The notes beneath the pieces are model-generated. The model did not search any database. It was not told where the DNA came from and saw nothing but the letters and a program-made list of their open reading frames with translations. Of a stretch of DNA of 64,000 nt, positions 32,630 to 44,413 are shown in pieces (positions within the stretch are counted from its first letter, which is position 1; every line of letters starts with the position of its first letter). A program made the position numbers and the translations under genes. The stretch is from Heligmosomoides polygyrus polygyrus. Lineage: Eukaryota; Nematoda; Chromadorea; Rhabditida; Heligmosomidae. The stretch is taken from positions 33,595,407 to 33,659,406 of the forward strand of contig OX377202.1 in the NCBI GenBank assembly GCA_947396885.1. Reading direction: 5' to 3'.

Positions 32630-33575
32630 CTGTGCCAGTGACGTTTCAAATCGCGATGTCGTGTGATCGGAAGCGAACTGAAAACGTGGTCATTGAGAAG
32701 AGGACTATCCATTTTATTTTTTATATTGTACTCATACTGATGCATAACAGTAGCAGTACACGGCCAGGATACAACACCTCACCGAAGGCAAGCAAGCGTT
32801 CTAGAACATTGGAGGCATTGGAGACAGGAAGCTTTTTTCGAGGACGACACATGTGCAAGGGCTGGTTGACGTAGTTCTTCCCATGAGTAAATTATGGCTC
32901 AAAGTGTATCTGCGCAGCATAAAATTTCAATGTTTTGAGCACTGTAAGTGAACGGATTGCTGTTATGTTCTATCTTTCCATCGCTATTTCCATCATTAGA
33001 GTAACCCTGTACAAAAACTCCAACACTGAAGAGCGCAGCTTCTGTCGTATTATTCTGAGCCACACCACTGCCGTTATTATGGGAAACAAACTTCCACATT
33101 TATTGGAGACCTTAGGATCTATCTGTGAGAGTGTTTGGTGAACTTCAGAGAACACCTAGACTGGTCCCTAAGGCGTGTATCGGGTAGAATATGAGCGTTC
33201 CTCAGCATCCGTTACGCAGTGTTATACCTTCCAAGTAATTGACCGAAGGCATCCAGAGTTCTGTGTATCATTGGCGTTCGAGGCGCAGAGACCTCGTCGC
33301 TCTCACTTAGTCGTCGTAAATTGGGTGGACCGGGTAACGCTCCTTGCTGGACGAGAACAGTAACTGACCGGTTTCAAATAGTATGCGAAGAGGTGATTGG
33401 AGTATGGGTTACGCTGAGACAGTGCAAATATCACCAAGGTAATCATGAGTACGAAACAAGTACAAGCAGCGACCACTGTGAACTTCGCAGCAGGTAAAGT
33501 TGTTCTACATGACTGGCCAAAACGGAGAAATGGTGCGAGCGGAAACTTACGACTAGCCTATAAGTGAAGCATTAC

Positions 33576-33680
33576 CTTATCATTCGGAGATAAGATGATG
33601 GGATGGATTGATTCTAAGGACGTAGGAGTTGCAACACGTGTGTCATCTCGGGCTTTCTTCTTCCATTGTCCATTATCAGC
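33576..33680 (-). CDS. Internal exon of the same unidentified gene
   Basis: Bounded by TGATTTCAG and GTAATG, open for 35 codons: ADNGQWKKKARDDTR, then TPTSLESIHPIILSPNDK. Splice sites are strong and composition is host-like. An upstream piece ending at 34167 (KTDEFGDVILLSHS, donor GTGAGC) ends in phase 0 and could precede it; its own acceptor, at or below 34250, is weak. Confidence 0.5.
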
Positions 33681-34297
33681 CTGAAATCAGAAAATTGGCG
33701 TTACTAGTGATAACCTCTCGCTCTTTTATAAGCGTTGAGCACTTTTCTTTTCTAAGAGGCATCCAGCTTCTCGCGTATTGAAGCCTTGACATGAATTTAT
33801 GAATGAAAGAAGTCCTGGCAGAACCCTAACAAAGTTATCATTTTGGTGTTTTCTAGTGTTGTTGCTAGAAGGACTAGAATTAAGGGTATCATGGAAGGTA
33901 GTGAAAAGTGCAATTTAGTGCCTCTTGGCTTTTCAAAAATTTTAATATGGTGCATAGAACAAAACTTGCAATCATATCTCCAAAGGCTCAAATTTCCCAA
34001 TCGCGCTAGCAGAAAAGTGTTAAAAAGAGTGTCAGAAAAAAAGAACTCCAATGCGAACGCAACTCTGTTCTACTAGTACTGAAAGACCGCACAACATAGC
34101 AACCATTGAGTAAATGGAACAAACGCAGTATGTAAAAGTATACTGATACAAAACCTCACAGCTCACAGAGTGGGATAAAAGGATAACGTCACCAAATTCA
34201 TCCGTTTTTGTTGTTCTTATTGGATTTTGCTTTGCCAGTACAGAGGGTCTCAAACGTCTTCGTAACGCCGATTCCCTTTTCCGTGAGGTAGTATTGC

Positions 34298-34590
34298 GCG
34301 TGGGGCTCGTGTAGCGCAGTTGGAGGGGGCACCGACTGTCGCGTCACCAGATACCAGGTTCCCGGTTCGGATTTCCCGCCCGGGCCTACCAACTTACCAC
34401 CCCTTCGGGGTCGGCTAATTGGTACCAGACTTGTCTGGGAAGGTTAGACCGCTGACTTGTTCATTGGCTGGCCACCGCAAGTCATTGTATGGCCAAACAC
34501 GCATTCAAATCTCCTCCGCGATATCCCGTAGGAGTAGAATGCGTGATGCATCCCAAAAGAGATTGAATAACGCAGTCCTTTATCCTTTAT
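34298..34590 (+). mobile_element. tRNA-headed SINE, about 290 bp
   Basis: A-box-like GTAGCGCAGTTGGAGG and B-box-like GGTTCCCGGTTCGGATT form a tRNA-like head. The body holds GGTCGG...TTGGTACCAGACTTGTCTGGGAAGG and CCACCGCAAGTCATTGTATG, and the end is TCCTTTATCCTTTAT. Full-length relatives lie at 42930 and 63370. Confidence 0.75.
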
Positions 34591-35177
34591 TAACTTTAGT
34601 ATTGTGCGTTTGAAATAGTGTCCTTTAGGGAACTGTTTGCGGTGTCCACCAGGCATTAGCGGATAACGAAATTTAGAAATCCAGATAACGGGCAATATAG
34701 CCGGAAAATGGCTTAATAATGGAGGTGCTAAAAAAAACAAAGAAAATGAAACTGGTTTTGAATGGCTCTAACTTCAGCAGCAGATCATGATTTCAAGCAC
34801 TGCTATGTTGCAATAATTTCTATCCATTTTAATAGTTTTTCAAAAAATAGTGCAGTCACTCACTACCTTACCCGGGCGCTATTGTATTTTTTTGACCCGC
34901 CAGTAAGAGGAAACGCTTTTTCTGTTCTCTGCGAATCGATCTCAAGTTCGGCTTTCGTCCAAACCAGTGTAAGCTACTTTCCCAGGGTCGGTGAATTGAT
35001 ACCAGGCATAATGGCGATGAACACTAGTAACATCAAAATTAAGTTGAGAAGCCGAGACTGGTTTGTTGTGCAATATTTTCACAACTCTACTTGGCTGATG
35101 TTTCGGCGTAACCGCTTTCTTCAGTGCCTGGCGAAGGCAACGGGAGCTTGAAAAATAATTAGTCCAAGGATCATTTC

Positions 35178-35367
35178 TGTTATGTCTGGCGAAGGCGACG
35201 TTGGACGCTGGACGGCTTAGTAGAACCATTTATTTGCAGAATAACGTGAACAAAAACTGAGTAATAGAGGTCGCTTATACAAAACATTTTCCCGCCCGTG
35301 ACGTATATTGTAGCCAATACCGCGCCAATAAAGATCAACAGATGTCCGTTTGACTTCCTATGTAACA
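35178..35367 (-). repeat. 3' LTR of the Gypsy-type element
   Basis: Nearly identical to 39708-39896, with small differences. A purine-rich tract sits just outside on the internal side (35368-35382). Confidence 0.9.
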
Positions 35368-35868
35368 CCTCCCTTTCTTGAAAAATAATCATCCAGCATA
35401 ATACAATTTGAAGCCCTCTAGAAATATGTCTTCTGATAAGGATCCATGTTGAGACTGCGAGTCGGCCGTGTCCGAGTCGGTCGGCGAGATTGGACGGCGT
35501 CTGGAAGCGGTTGAACCATCGATCCTTCGGGAGGTAGCCGTGGTGAAGTATGTGATCTTTCCGTGGAGGGCTGTGTCGAAGCAGGCGGTGAAACTGGAGG
35601 GTGGCAACGCTCCAAGGTCTCGAATAGTGTGCCGATATCCGTGTCGCTGTTCTCATCGATGTAGCGATTTCGCATTTGGTTTGCATGGCGTATCCATATT
35701 TGATGTCCGACGCGGACCTTATAAAGTACTCGTTCCATGCATTCTTGGACGACACCGCTAATCCATTTGAGTCGCTGCTGGTTGTGATTGCTGACGAACA
35801 CGGGATCTCCCTGCTTGAACAACTTGCGCTTCGCGCCGTGTTTCCGATTGTAGAGCCGCTCCATAGCT

Positions 35869-36786
35869 TCATTTCCATTCCTCTTCTGTGATTGGTGTGG
35901 TTCCAGCAGCGGCAATAAATTCCGAAGTTTTCTTCCCGGGAAGAGTCCTGCTGGGCGTTTTCAAGTTGTCGAAAGCCGGATATGGTGTTGAGCGATAGGT
36001 CACGAGGAAGGTTTGGAGATTTCGGCATAGAGTCCCTTCCCCTTTCATCTTGAGCAGACTCCTCTTGAATGTGTGTACGAATCCCTCCGCCTGTTCGTTG
36101 GATTGGGGATGATACGGAGGGGAGAATAAATGTTCAATTCCATTTTGTTGGCAGAAGTTCTTGAATTCGGCTGTGGCGAATTGTGTACCGTTGTCCGACA
36201 CTAGCACTTCAGGTAGTCCATTCCTTGCGAAGGCTTGACGAAGTAGAGAGATGGTGGCACCTGCCGTTGTGCGATCTGTAGGGAATATCTCTGGCCACTT
36301 AGAAAATCCGTCGACGAATACGAGGTAGTCAGTGCCCTCGAATGGGCCGGCGTAGTCGACATGTATTTGTTCCCATGGTCTGGGAGTCGGCCAGGGTGCA
36401 TGCGTCGTCTTGGTTGGGAACTTGGCGACAGATGAGCATTTTGCACAGCGACGGACCATTTCTTCGATGTTCTTGTCGATGCCCGGCTAATAAACTTAGC
36501 TGGGAGCTAATGCTTTCATCCGAGCAATTCCCGGATGACCCAAGTGAAGCTGCCGGAGAACGCGTTGCTTCACTGACGTCGGTGCGACGACTCGTTTAGC
36601 AAACATCAGACATCCGTCCTGTACCGTGAGTGAGTTGAGGCGATTGAAAAAGCATTGGAGCGCTGTATCCTGAATTGTTGACGGCCAAGTCGACTTTATA
36701 TACTTCATGACGAGTTGGAGACAATGATCACTGTTGGTCGCTGTCTTTATGTCCTTCGATATGACTGGGAAGTGCTCGAATCGCAT
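35869..36786 (-). pseudogene. Integrase of the Gypsy-type element
   Basis: Zinc-binding piece at 36496-36786 (HLGHPGIARMKAL) and core at 35869-36459: CAKC, HVDYAGPFEG (D), VSDNGTQF (D) and HPQSNEQAEGF (E). The catalytic triad and its spacing look intact; a stop at 36488 separates the halves. Confidence 0.85.
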
Positions 36787-37117
36787 TGGAGAGAAGAACG
36801 GCTACTTCCAAATCCACCAATATGGCTGCTATGACTTCATGATCTTGATTATCTCACTTGACGTTGCTTGATTTACGATGAATCTGGAGAGGGCATCTGC
36901 TTGTCCTTTTGTGCGGTGGAGCGGTGCTGGATCGTGAAGTTGTAGGCTAGCGGTGTCGTTGTCCAGCGTTGGAGCCTACTGGCGGTGTAGATCGGAATTC
37001 CCTTCTTCGAGCCAAAGATGCTAGAAGAGGCTTGTGATCAGTGAGTAGAATGAATTTCCGCCCATGTAACATCCTGTAAAACTTTTGGACAGCGAAGATG
37101 AGAGCTAAACCTTCTTT

Positions 37118-38018
37118 TTATATTTGGTTGTAGTTCTTCTCGGCTGGAAGTAATGAGCGAGAGACATAAGCGATGGCTTTCTCGGATCCGTTGGCATATC
37201 GTTGTGAGATGACTGCTCCAATTCCATAAATTGAAGCATCTGCAGCGTCCACAATGTCTTGGGTGGGATCGTAATGGGCCAGAAAAAGGTCCGAGGCGAG
37301 GATTTCTTTGGCGGGTTTGAAACTCTGGTCACAGGCTGGCGTCCACTGGAATCGCGTATCCTTTTTGAGTAGGGCGTCGAACGGTGCACGTAGGCTCCTC
37401 ATTTCTTTGACGAAGTTGCCGTATTAGCTAACAAGGCCGAGGAACGATCGGAGCTGTGAAAGATTTTCGGACGGCGGCATCCTTTGAGTTGCTCCAATTT
37501 TTCTCGGATCAGGTCGCCTGCCCTGCTTGTCGATGACGTAACCGAGGTAGTTTATCTGGTGCTGGGCGAAGTGCATTTCTCTAGCCGTACGTGAAGACCA
37601 GTGCTTGCGATGCGTTGCAAGAACCCCTGGAGGTTGTGTGAGTGTTCCTCCGCATTGCGCCCCACCACGATCAAACCTTCAAGATATGCGACGACTCTTT
37701 GAAGACCGAATAGTATCGTGTCCATTATCTGCTGGAATCTGGAAGGAGCTGACTTCACTCCAAACGGAAGCCGGTTATATTTTAGAAACCTCGATGAGTG
37801 TTGATAGTCAACAACTCCTTGGACTGGTCGTCAACGGGGATTTGGAGAAGATATGCGTCGGCAAAATCGATGTGGGAGAAAACGCATCTACTATTCAGGG
37901 TTTTAAATATGTCCTTGGGTAGCGGCAGCGGGTAGTGATGTAGATCGATCGCATCGTTCAGGCCAGTGGAGAAATCAGCGCAGATGCGAATAGAACCGTT
38001 TGATTTTCTGACGATCAC
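37118..38018 (-). pseudogene. Reverse transcriptase and RNase H of the Gypsy-type element, broken
   Basis: RT pieces: VRKSNGSIRICADFSTGLN (37782-38018) and SAPSRFQQIMDTIL with YLEGLIVVG (37552-37758), where the catalytic YLDD is altered. RNase H follows (37118-37402) with DAADASIYGIGAVISQ and AYVSRSL. At least two frame breaks separate them. Confidence 0.82.
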
Positions 38019-38145
38019 AATGGGAGCAGCTCAATTCAAGTAGTTGACCTTTGAGGTGACACCGATGGATTTCAGTCTTTCGAGTTCCTTATCGACTGCG
38101 ACATGAGCGGCATAGGGTACTGGCCGTTTCGGTCGAAAGACGGGC

Positions 38146-38811
38146 TTAGCTCCTGGTTTGAGTTGCCGCTGAATGCTTGTAGAGTCCAAGGTCTGTGTTC
38201 AAAATCTCTGGAAATTGACGTTGAAGCTGAGCCGCTATGTCGTCTTTTGATGCAATGACAGACGTGTTGAGTGTGTCCTCAGCTTGGCCTGGATCTATGC
38301 TGGGTAGAGTATCCTTCATTGAATACATTTTCAGGTTTGTGATCCACTCCGCTCCTAGCAGGTTGGTGTGGGTATTGGCCATATAGAACATTCCACCAGG
38401 TGCGAGTACACCGTTGAAACTGTAGTTTAATTGCCGTTGGCCTGAAAAACGAATCCGATTTCCAAAGGCACTTTGAGCGATTAGCTTTGCTGGCGCGAGC
38501 TTCTGGTTGCCCATGTTACTCCATGTCTTGCAGCTGATGACAGTGATATTCGATGCTGTATCGACTTGGAAATTGACGGCGTGATTGTATACGGTGACTG
38601 TTGCGTAGCGACGGTAGTGCTTGCAATCAATATTGGATATCCTGATGATTGCGTCCGCTCGCAGCCTTTGCTTTGGCGGTCCGTTGCTGTGGCGCATTGA
38701 AGATTTAGTTCTGGTTCGACGTTTGGCTGATGAGCAGAAACCGTCTTTGTGACCCATGTGACATTTGGAGCAGATGTGGCTCAGGAATGGGCAATCTCTG
38801 ACGAAATGCAA
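38146..38811 (-). pseudogene. Zinc knuckle and protease region of the Gypsy-type element
   Basis: CPFLSHICSKCHMGHKDGFC gives a C-rich nucleic-acid-binding knuckle. FQVDTASNITVIS carries the aspartic protease core as DTA rather than DTG. Confidence 0.75.
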
Positions 38812-39640
38812 GCCACCGCAGTTTCAGCATGGCGACGGTGGCGTCTTGTGAGAGTTGATTGGTCGGGAACGTCGAGAGCGGTTGTGGACGTGATCGGACT
38901 GCTATCGTCGGGTATATAGAGGGATGCTGAGGCTGGAGTCGATTCGGGCTGCCCCTTCATGACCAGGACTGCTGGCTTGCCATCCTTTATCATACGAGTG
39001 TCGTGGCGAAGATTCAAGAGTCTCTTGCACTCTTCCGTAAGCGTCTGGACGGTGCAGTTTGGATCGGCCCCAATTTTGTTCCGCAGCTTCAGTCTGATGA
39101 AAGTTTCGCCGCTTGATTGCAGACCGCAGACAAATATCAAGCACTTGAACTGGTCCTCATTGCACTCAGACAGCTTGAATTTGGCGCACTCCCGGTTTAC
39201 GCGTCCTGCGTACGTGTCAAAATCGTCACTTGGGTCCTTCACCAGCTTCTCGCAAGCGTATCGGGCGCTTAGGAGCGACTGTGATGGCCCAAACAGGTCC
39301 TTTAGCGTGGCCACGGTCTGCTTGAAGGAGACGTCCTTGGGGTCCTGAGGTAGAATGTACTTGGAGTATCTTTCGTAGGAACCGGCGTCCAGTTTATGTA
39401 GTAGCAGGCGTACTCGAGTGGGCTCGTCGAGGCCGGGATCATCCACGTTGTCGTATCGGCGATACCACGATTCGAACGTTAGATACGCATCGGAATCATA
39501 GACGAACTTAGCGATCTGCCCGGTGAGCATCGAATTGCCTCGACGGATCGTGTGGTTGGGCGAGTGGTGACGATGTGCGAGTCCTTCGACGGCAGCTGCA
39601 TGGCTGTCAGCAACCGCTGGAACTGCTCGTCCGACATAGT
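38781..39640 (-). pseudogene. gag-like protein of the Gypsy-type element
   Basis: Contains FVYDSDAYLTFESWYRRY, then DEPTRVRLLLHKLD and ECNEDQFKCLIFVCGL, the capsid-like gag layout of nematode Gypsy elements. The frame shifts near 38800 into the zinc-knuckle/protease frame. Confidence 0.75.
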
Positions 39641-39707
39641 GGCCATATCCAGACACCTGGGAGTCGATAAGTCGGCGTGGCAGTCCTGCGGGACCCTGAT
39701 CGCCAGT

Positions 39708-39896
39708 TGTTATGTCTGGCGGAGGCGATGTTGGATGCTGGACGGCTTCGTAGAACCGTTTATTAACAGAATAATCGTGAACAAAAATTGAACAATAGAG
39801 GTCGCTTATATACAGCATTTTCCCTCCCGTGACGCGTATATTGTAGCCAATACCGCGCCAATAAAGATCAACAGATGTCCATTTGACTTCCTAACA
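39708..39896 (-). repeat. 5' LTR of the Gypsy-type element
   Basis: Partner of 35178-35367; the internal side starts ACTGGCGATCAGGG on minus, a candidate primer-binding site. Confidence 0.9.
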
Positions 39897-40820
39897 ATTT
39901 CATAGTACAGTTTACAAATCACAATTTTTCAAGTTTTTTTGCAATGTACAAAGAAAAACACGACGGAGGATGTGCAGAACAACCTAATTGACCAAACAGA
40001 CCTGAACAACCTAAATGCTTTTTAGTTACCCTTACAGAGAGAAAAACGTGGAATTCGTTTACCTCTCACCTCTCTTATTCAGCCACATTTGCCTACATCC
40101 AACAGCATCTTACCCGCCTTTCGCCTATTTCCAGAGAGTCGGTTGGGTTGTTCACTCATCAGTTGCCTAGTTGATCCTTGGATGAGCAGTTCCACGAACG
40201 CCTCTTGTCTTCTCCACGCTATCAAGAAGGCGGTTCTAGAGAGACGTGCCGAATAAAGCCTGCATAACAATCTTACTGTCACTGGCTCATGAGAAAACTT
40301 CTGTTTTTTGCAGAACCCCAAGAATCAATGCTCGCTCCTCGAACTATCTGGGATAAATGAAATACTAGTGTTCTGTTGGCGAGTCACTGTAAGTCATTAT
40401 TTAGTTCACATAACATTTAAAGACTTGTGCTTGACATCCAGAAGGGTAAAAGTACAGTAGAATATCTGGGACGTTCATCAAAGAAAACTGTTTCCTATAT
40501 CACAGAGAAATTTTAGTGGAAACTCACAAATCAGAAGGAATCTGCATGTTTTGCCTCACGCGCGACGGAGAGTTAAGCTGGTTTTGTTTAAGGGAACCAT
40601 TTAGATTTTAATAGAGACGACCAGTGCTTCAACATTACAACCACCATTATTGGACAGAAACTGCTTTCAGAAAATTGTTAAAATTGAAAATTAAACCGCC
40701 TCAACCAGTTGCAAAAGAGTTGCTTTCTTCGTTAATCTGCAACGAAATTACTCTCATTTTGCTCGTATTCATTACAAGACTGTTGTATTTGTTTGATGAT
40801 CTGCAACGACCTACATACTA

Positions 40821-41845
40821 CAGGGTGCGGCAAAATTACCCGCGCAATGAAAATTCAATGGCATTTTGAAATCAAACTTCGCAGGTCAATTCTAACTATC
40901 AAACTTATCTTCTACAAATATGACAATTCAAAGCATGCTAACAGTTTTCGAAATGATCGCATTCAGCCTCCACACCGTCCTTCAGACGTTCGACAAAGGC
41001 TTCGCATGTGGCACGCAGGTACGGTTCATCAATTTCGTCAAAGGCGCTTCTTTAAGAGAGTCCAAATTTGGGTGCCTGGTAGGGCAGGCTTTTTTCTCTA
41101 CGGCGGCCCACACAGAATAAGCCATCGGGTTAAGGTCCGGAGAACTGGAGGGCCATTCGTCGTGTGTGATGAAGTCAGGCAGCTGCTCGGCGCACCATTC
41201 CTGGACCACCTTCGCTTCGTGTGCCGGAGCAGAACCTTGTTGAAAGCACCATCACCAACGCCTTCTCCGAAGTGGGGATCGGTCCACGGCTTAAGAACTT
41301 TTTCCAGGATATCCTAGTAAACCGATTTGATGATTTTTTGATTTTCACACCAGCTTTGAGGAAAACAAGTGTAGTTTTTCCTGAAAGTGTGACTCCTCCC
41401 AAACCGTGATTGAGGCTTTTTCGCACCTTCCTGAGGTCGTCCTTTGGCGGTAGTATCAGCAAGCGAGTCCCCAATAATCTTCTCATTTTGGGAGTTAAAG
41501 GCTGGATTCAACGTGAAAATCTTTTCATCGCTAAAGACGGTGTTTCGAGCTCTCCTCCTCTTCTATCCTCTTTGGTCATCAAACCCTTGAAGCGTTTTAC
41601 TTTACCCTGAACCGTTCTTTGAGGAACGAAAAGGTTCTTCACAATATCTCACGTTCGCCTGCCGGCCTCATGAAGTTCGATAAGAACACTTCGTAGGTTA
41701 GAACGCCTAACCATTTTGTATTTAAGTACGTGTGAGTCCAGCAATGTTCAGTCAATATATATTAGGCAAATGAAGCTGGAAATTTTCTAAGAAATTTTTA
41801 AAAATTTAAAATGTTTAGGCGCACGGGTAATTGAGCCGCACCCTG
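40821..41845 (-). mobile_element. Tc1/mariner-superfamily element with TA duplication
   Basis: Inverted ends CAGGGTGCGGCAAAATTACC and GGTAATTGAGCCGCACCCTG are flanked by TA at 40819-40820 and 41846-41847. The minus strand encodes decayed transposase pieces. 39897-40820, left of it, shows nothing recognisable. Confidence 0.88.
40982..41720 (-). pseudogene. Transposase of the TA-flanked element, frameshifted
   Basis: Pieces in three frames: SDEKIFTLNPAFNSQN (first catalytic D), then NRFTRISWKKF, and QEWCAEQLPDFITHDEWPSSSPDLNPMAYSVWAA, with the S-P-D-L-N-P motif that precedes the last catalytic residue. Multiple shifts make it inactive. Confidence 0.8.
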
Positions 41846-42682
41846 TACTAAAGGGGCGCGTCAGCGCAAGCGGTGAAATCGAGCACACTGTAGTTGTGGA
41901 ACCACAAAGGTTGGAACGCAAAGTTTTGTACTAAATATCGCAATTGCGAGCAGAGAAGAAGTAGACTTCCATAGCTACTTAGGTTTCTTTTTGCTCATGG
42001 GATAATTTTTGTTCTAGAGCACATTTTGTCATACAAAAATTAGCTGTTTCCCATAGGCTTGAGATGTTGATGCCGACAAGGCAGGAATGTGCGATACGAC
42101 GGTTGCGACCGCATATAAATATATCACGCTCGCTCGGCACCTGCGCACGGTGCTTCGAGCCTTGTTGCTCACCTTATTTTTCTTTTATTTTCACTTCCTT
42201 TGGTTTTCCTCTTCCAATAGCACTTATAATAGGTATTTCTGGATAGCAAGGTATATATGACGTGATGGTGCCTTGAGTGGCTTGAGCTTAATCACTTACT
42301 CACCATTGGTCGATTTATTTTCTAGTGTTTTTTCGTGTGTATCTTATTATTTCCTTTACAATAAACGTTTAATTATCCAGGTTTGGGATAATATCGGTCA
42401 AATCCGCTATGTTGTTATCCATTGCGTTATCGATCGTACACTAAGCAACTCTTCTTAAGATTCGCGAGGCCCACCACTACGATCAGTCAGTGATAATTTC
42501 GAGACTGCTCGTATGCATTCCTGGTCTGCACAGGACTTGGCGCTTACAATCCAACGAGCAACTCAATGTTAAACAGTTCTCATAAATATGTGGTATTAGT
42601 GTAGCCACCTTGGAGAAGTGGAAGTTAGGCATCGTTACAACTACGCCAGCAGTACCCATGTGAGGGAATGTCTCTCCTAGCT

Positions 42683-42770
42683 GTTACAGGATGTTTTGTT
42701 GCGATCAAAACTCTTGCGCCTGGCGGAACTTCTGCTCTCCGGTCAGCGATGTTCGCCTTACACGTTAGAT
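42683..42770 (-). repeat. tRNA-derived short repeat
   Basis: ACAGGATGTTTTGTTGCGATCAAAACTCTTGCGCC on plus is the reverse complement of the family tail and acceptor end; the T-arm is partly lost. The preceding 41848-42680 is AT-rich with no recognisable gene. Confidence 0.5.
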
Positions 42771-42927
42771 GTTCTCTCCTAGCCTTTGTGTCTTAATGCT
42801 TGTAGTTGCAACTCACGATATTTATTCTTTTATGTGGTTCTTTTAATTTGCAATCGTCTAAGGGCAGGACCGAAACGATTGCAAGCCCATCTGGTTTTTA
42901 ATTCCTTTTACTATTCCTCCTAGGATT

Positions 42928-43230
42928 TAAGGGCGTGTGTAGCGCAGTCGGAGGAGGCGCGACTGCAGCGTGCACCCGATACCAGGTTCCTGGTTCGCAT
43001 TTCCCGCCCAGGCCAACCAAGCCTTCCATCCCTCCGGGGTCGGTGAATTGGTACCAGACTTGTCTGGGAAGGATAAAGCGCTGACTTGTTTATCGGCTGG
43101 CCACCGCAAGTCATTGTATGGCCAAATACGCATTCATGTCGCTTCCACGACATCCCGTAGAAGTAGAATGCGCTGGCGCATCCCAGAAGGGATTGAGTAA
43201 CGCCGTCCTTTATCCTTTATCCTTTTATCC
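42928..43230 (+). mobile_element. tRNA-headed SINE, about 300 bp
   Basis: Same architecture as 34298-34590 (GTAGCGCAGTCGGAGGAGGCG, GGTTCCTGGTTCGCATT, TTGGTACCAGACTTGTCTGGG, CCACCGCAAGTCATTGTATG), ending in TCCTTTATCC repeats. 43230-43840 beyond it has no recognisable gene. Confidence 0.78.
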
Positions 43231-43845
43231 TAGGATTTAGTTGTTCATAACTAGTTGTGTTTTCGTATGACTGTAAAGGGTCTTCTACACAGACCACCCT
43301 GAGAAGTCAGCTGTTTCTTCCTTCGCTATTCGGCACAAAAATCGTCGGAAAACGAAAAACAGAACGGGAAGGCCAAAAGCTATCGGAAACCGGATAACGA
43401 ATGAAGGTTAATTCGCTCATCTCAGGTGTCTATCAAGGAGGCCTAACAAGCTTCGCCTTCGCTTGCCAACTACCTAGATTTTCTCCGATGCGAGCACTTG
43501 GCGGTCACAAGTACAGTTGATAACAAATTGAACGGTGAATTTGCTACACCATTCCCTTTTGAATGTGCCCCGCGCACGCACGGCTATTCTGTGCATGTTG
43601 CGTGCAGCAAGTTTCACAGCCACGAGATGAGAAGAACTTGCTTGGAATAAAATGTTTTTGGACCTGCCTTCACGACACAATTTCACAAAATAAACTCGCC
43701 TATTGTACACCCTAACTTGAATGGAGTAGGAACAACCAGCTATCAAACAGTCTCACCCCGGTGAACTTGATGTACTGAGATTGCCTGTTGAGAATTTTGA
43801 ACAACTCACCCACTTGGATTGCGTTGTCATTACGTTATCGAAACA

Positions 43846-44413
43846 CAGGGTGTCTCAAAAAAATGTATACGCTGTTTGAAAGGTGATAACTCTACTCACA
43901 GTAAAGGTACCGAAGAAGTTGAGAGATCGTATGAAAGCTTAAGAAAATAGAAATTTTCTGACATTTGAGCGGTATGGAATGCTCCATGCGTTCGTCTGAT
44001 ATTTTGCATTTTACACTCGATTGATTGGGTTTCGCTTTAATACTTGCTATAATTTCTTCATAAAGTGGCCGTTTCGATTGATTTGAGCTTTTTTAAAGGC
44101 CCATAACCTAAAAACGCACTATAGTTTGTAAAAAATGCAGGGTATTTTTTAAAAAATAGTTATAAACCTTAAAAGAAGCTCAAATCAATCGAGACGGCCT
44201 TTTCGTGAAGAAATTATGGCAAGCGTTCAAGCGAAGCAAAATGTGTAAAATGCAAAATATCGGACGAGCGCATGGCGCATTCCACACCTCTCATATGTCA
44301 GAAAATTTCTATTTTCTTAAGCTTTCATACGAGCCCTCAACTTCATCGGTACCTTTACTGTGAGCAAAGTAATCACCTTTCAAACAGTGTATACATTTGT
44401 TTGAGACACCCTG
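43846..44413. mobile_element. Foldback element with CAGGGTGTCTCA ends
   Basis: A 568-bp near-palindrome: about 240-bp arms from CAGGGTGTCTCAAA (43846) to GAGACACCCTG (44413), sharing GTTTGAAAGGTGAT, TTTCTATTTTCTTAAGCTTTC and TCGATTGATTTGAGC. No ORF. Half-copies lie at 47615-47852 and 49816-50035, and the same ends border the 12.8-kb complex. Confidence 0.8.

Larger units (their letters stand above)
35178..39896 (-). mobile_element. Ty3/Gypsy-type LTR retrotransposon, 4.7 kb
   Basis: LTRs of about 190 bp (35178-35367 and 39708-39896) start TGTTATGTC and end TAACA on plus, and are flanked by a 5-bp duplication, atttc, at 35173-35177 and 39897-39901. On minus the order is LTR, putative primer site (TGGCGATC, 3 nt inside the LTR), gag, protease, RT, RNase H, integrase, purine tract AAGAAAGGGAGG, LTR. 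Integrase downstream of RT/RNase H defines the Gypsy order. Frameshifts and stops break pol. Confidence 0.92.

Noticed and set aside
33175..33363. Plus-strand ORF of 62 codons (CYTFQVIDRRHPEF)
   Set aside because: No splice context or recognised domain; an isolated open stretch of this length is expected by chance.
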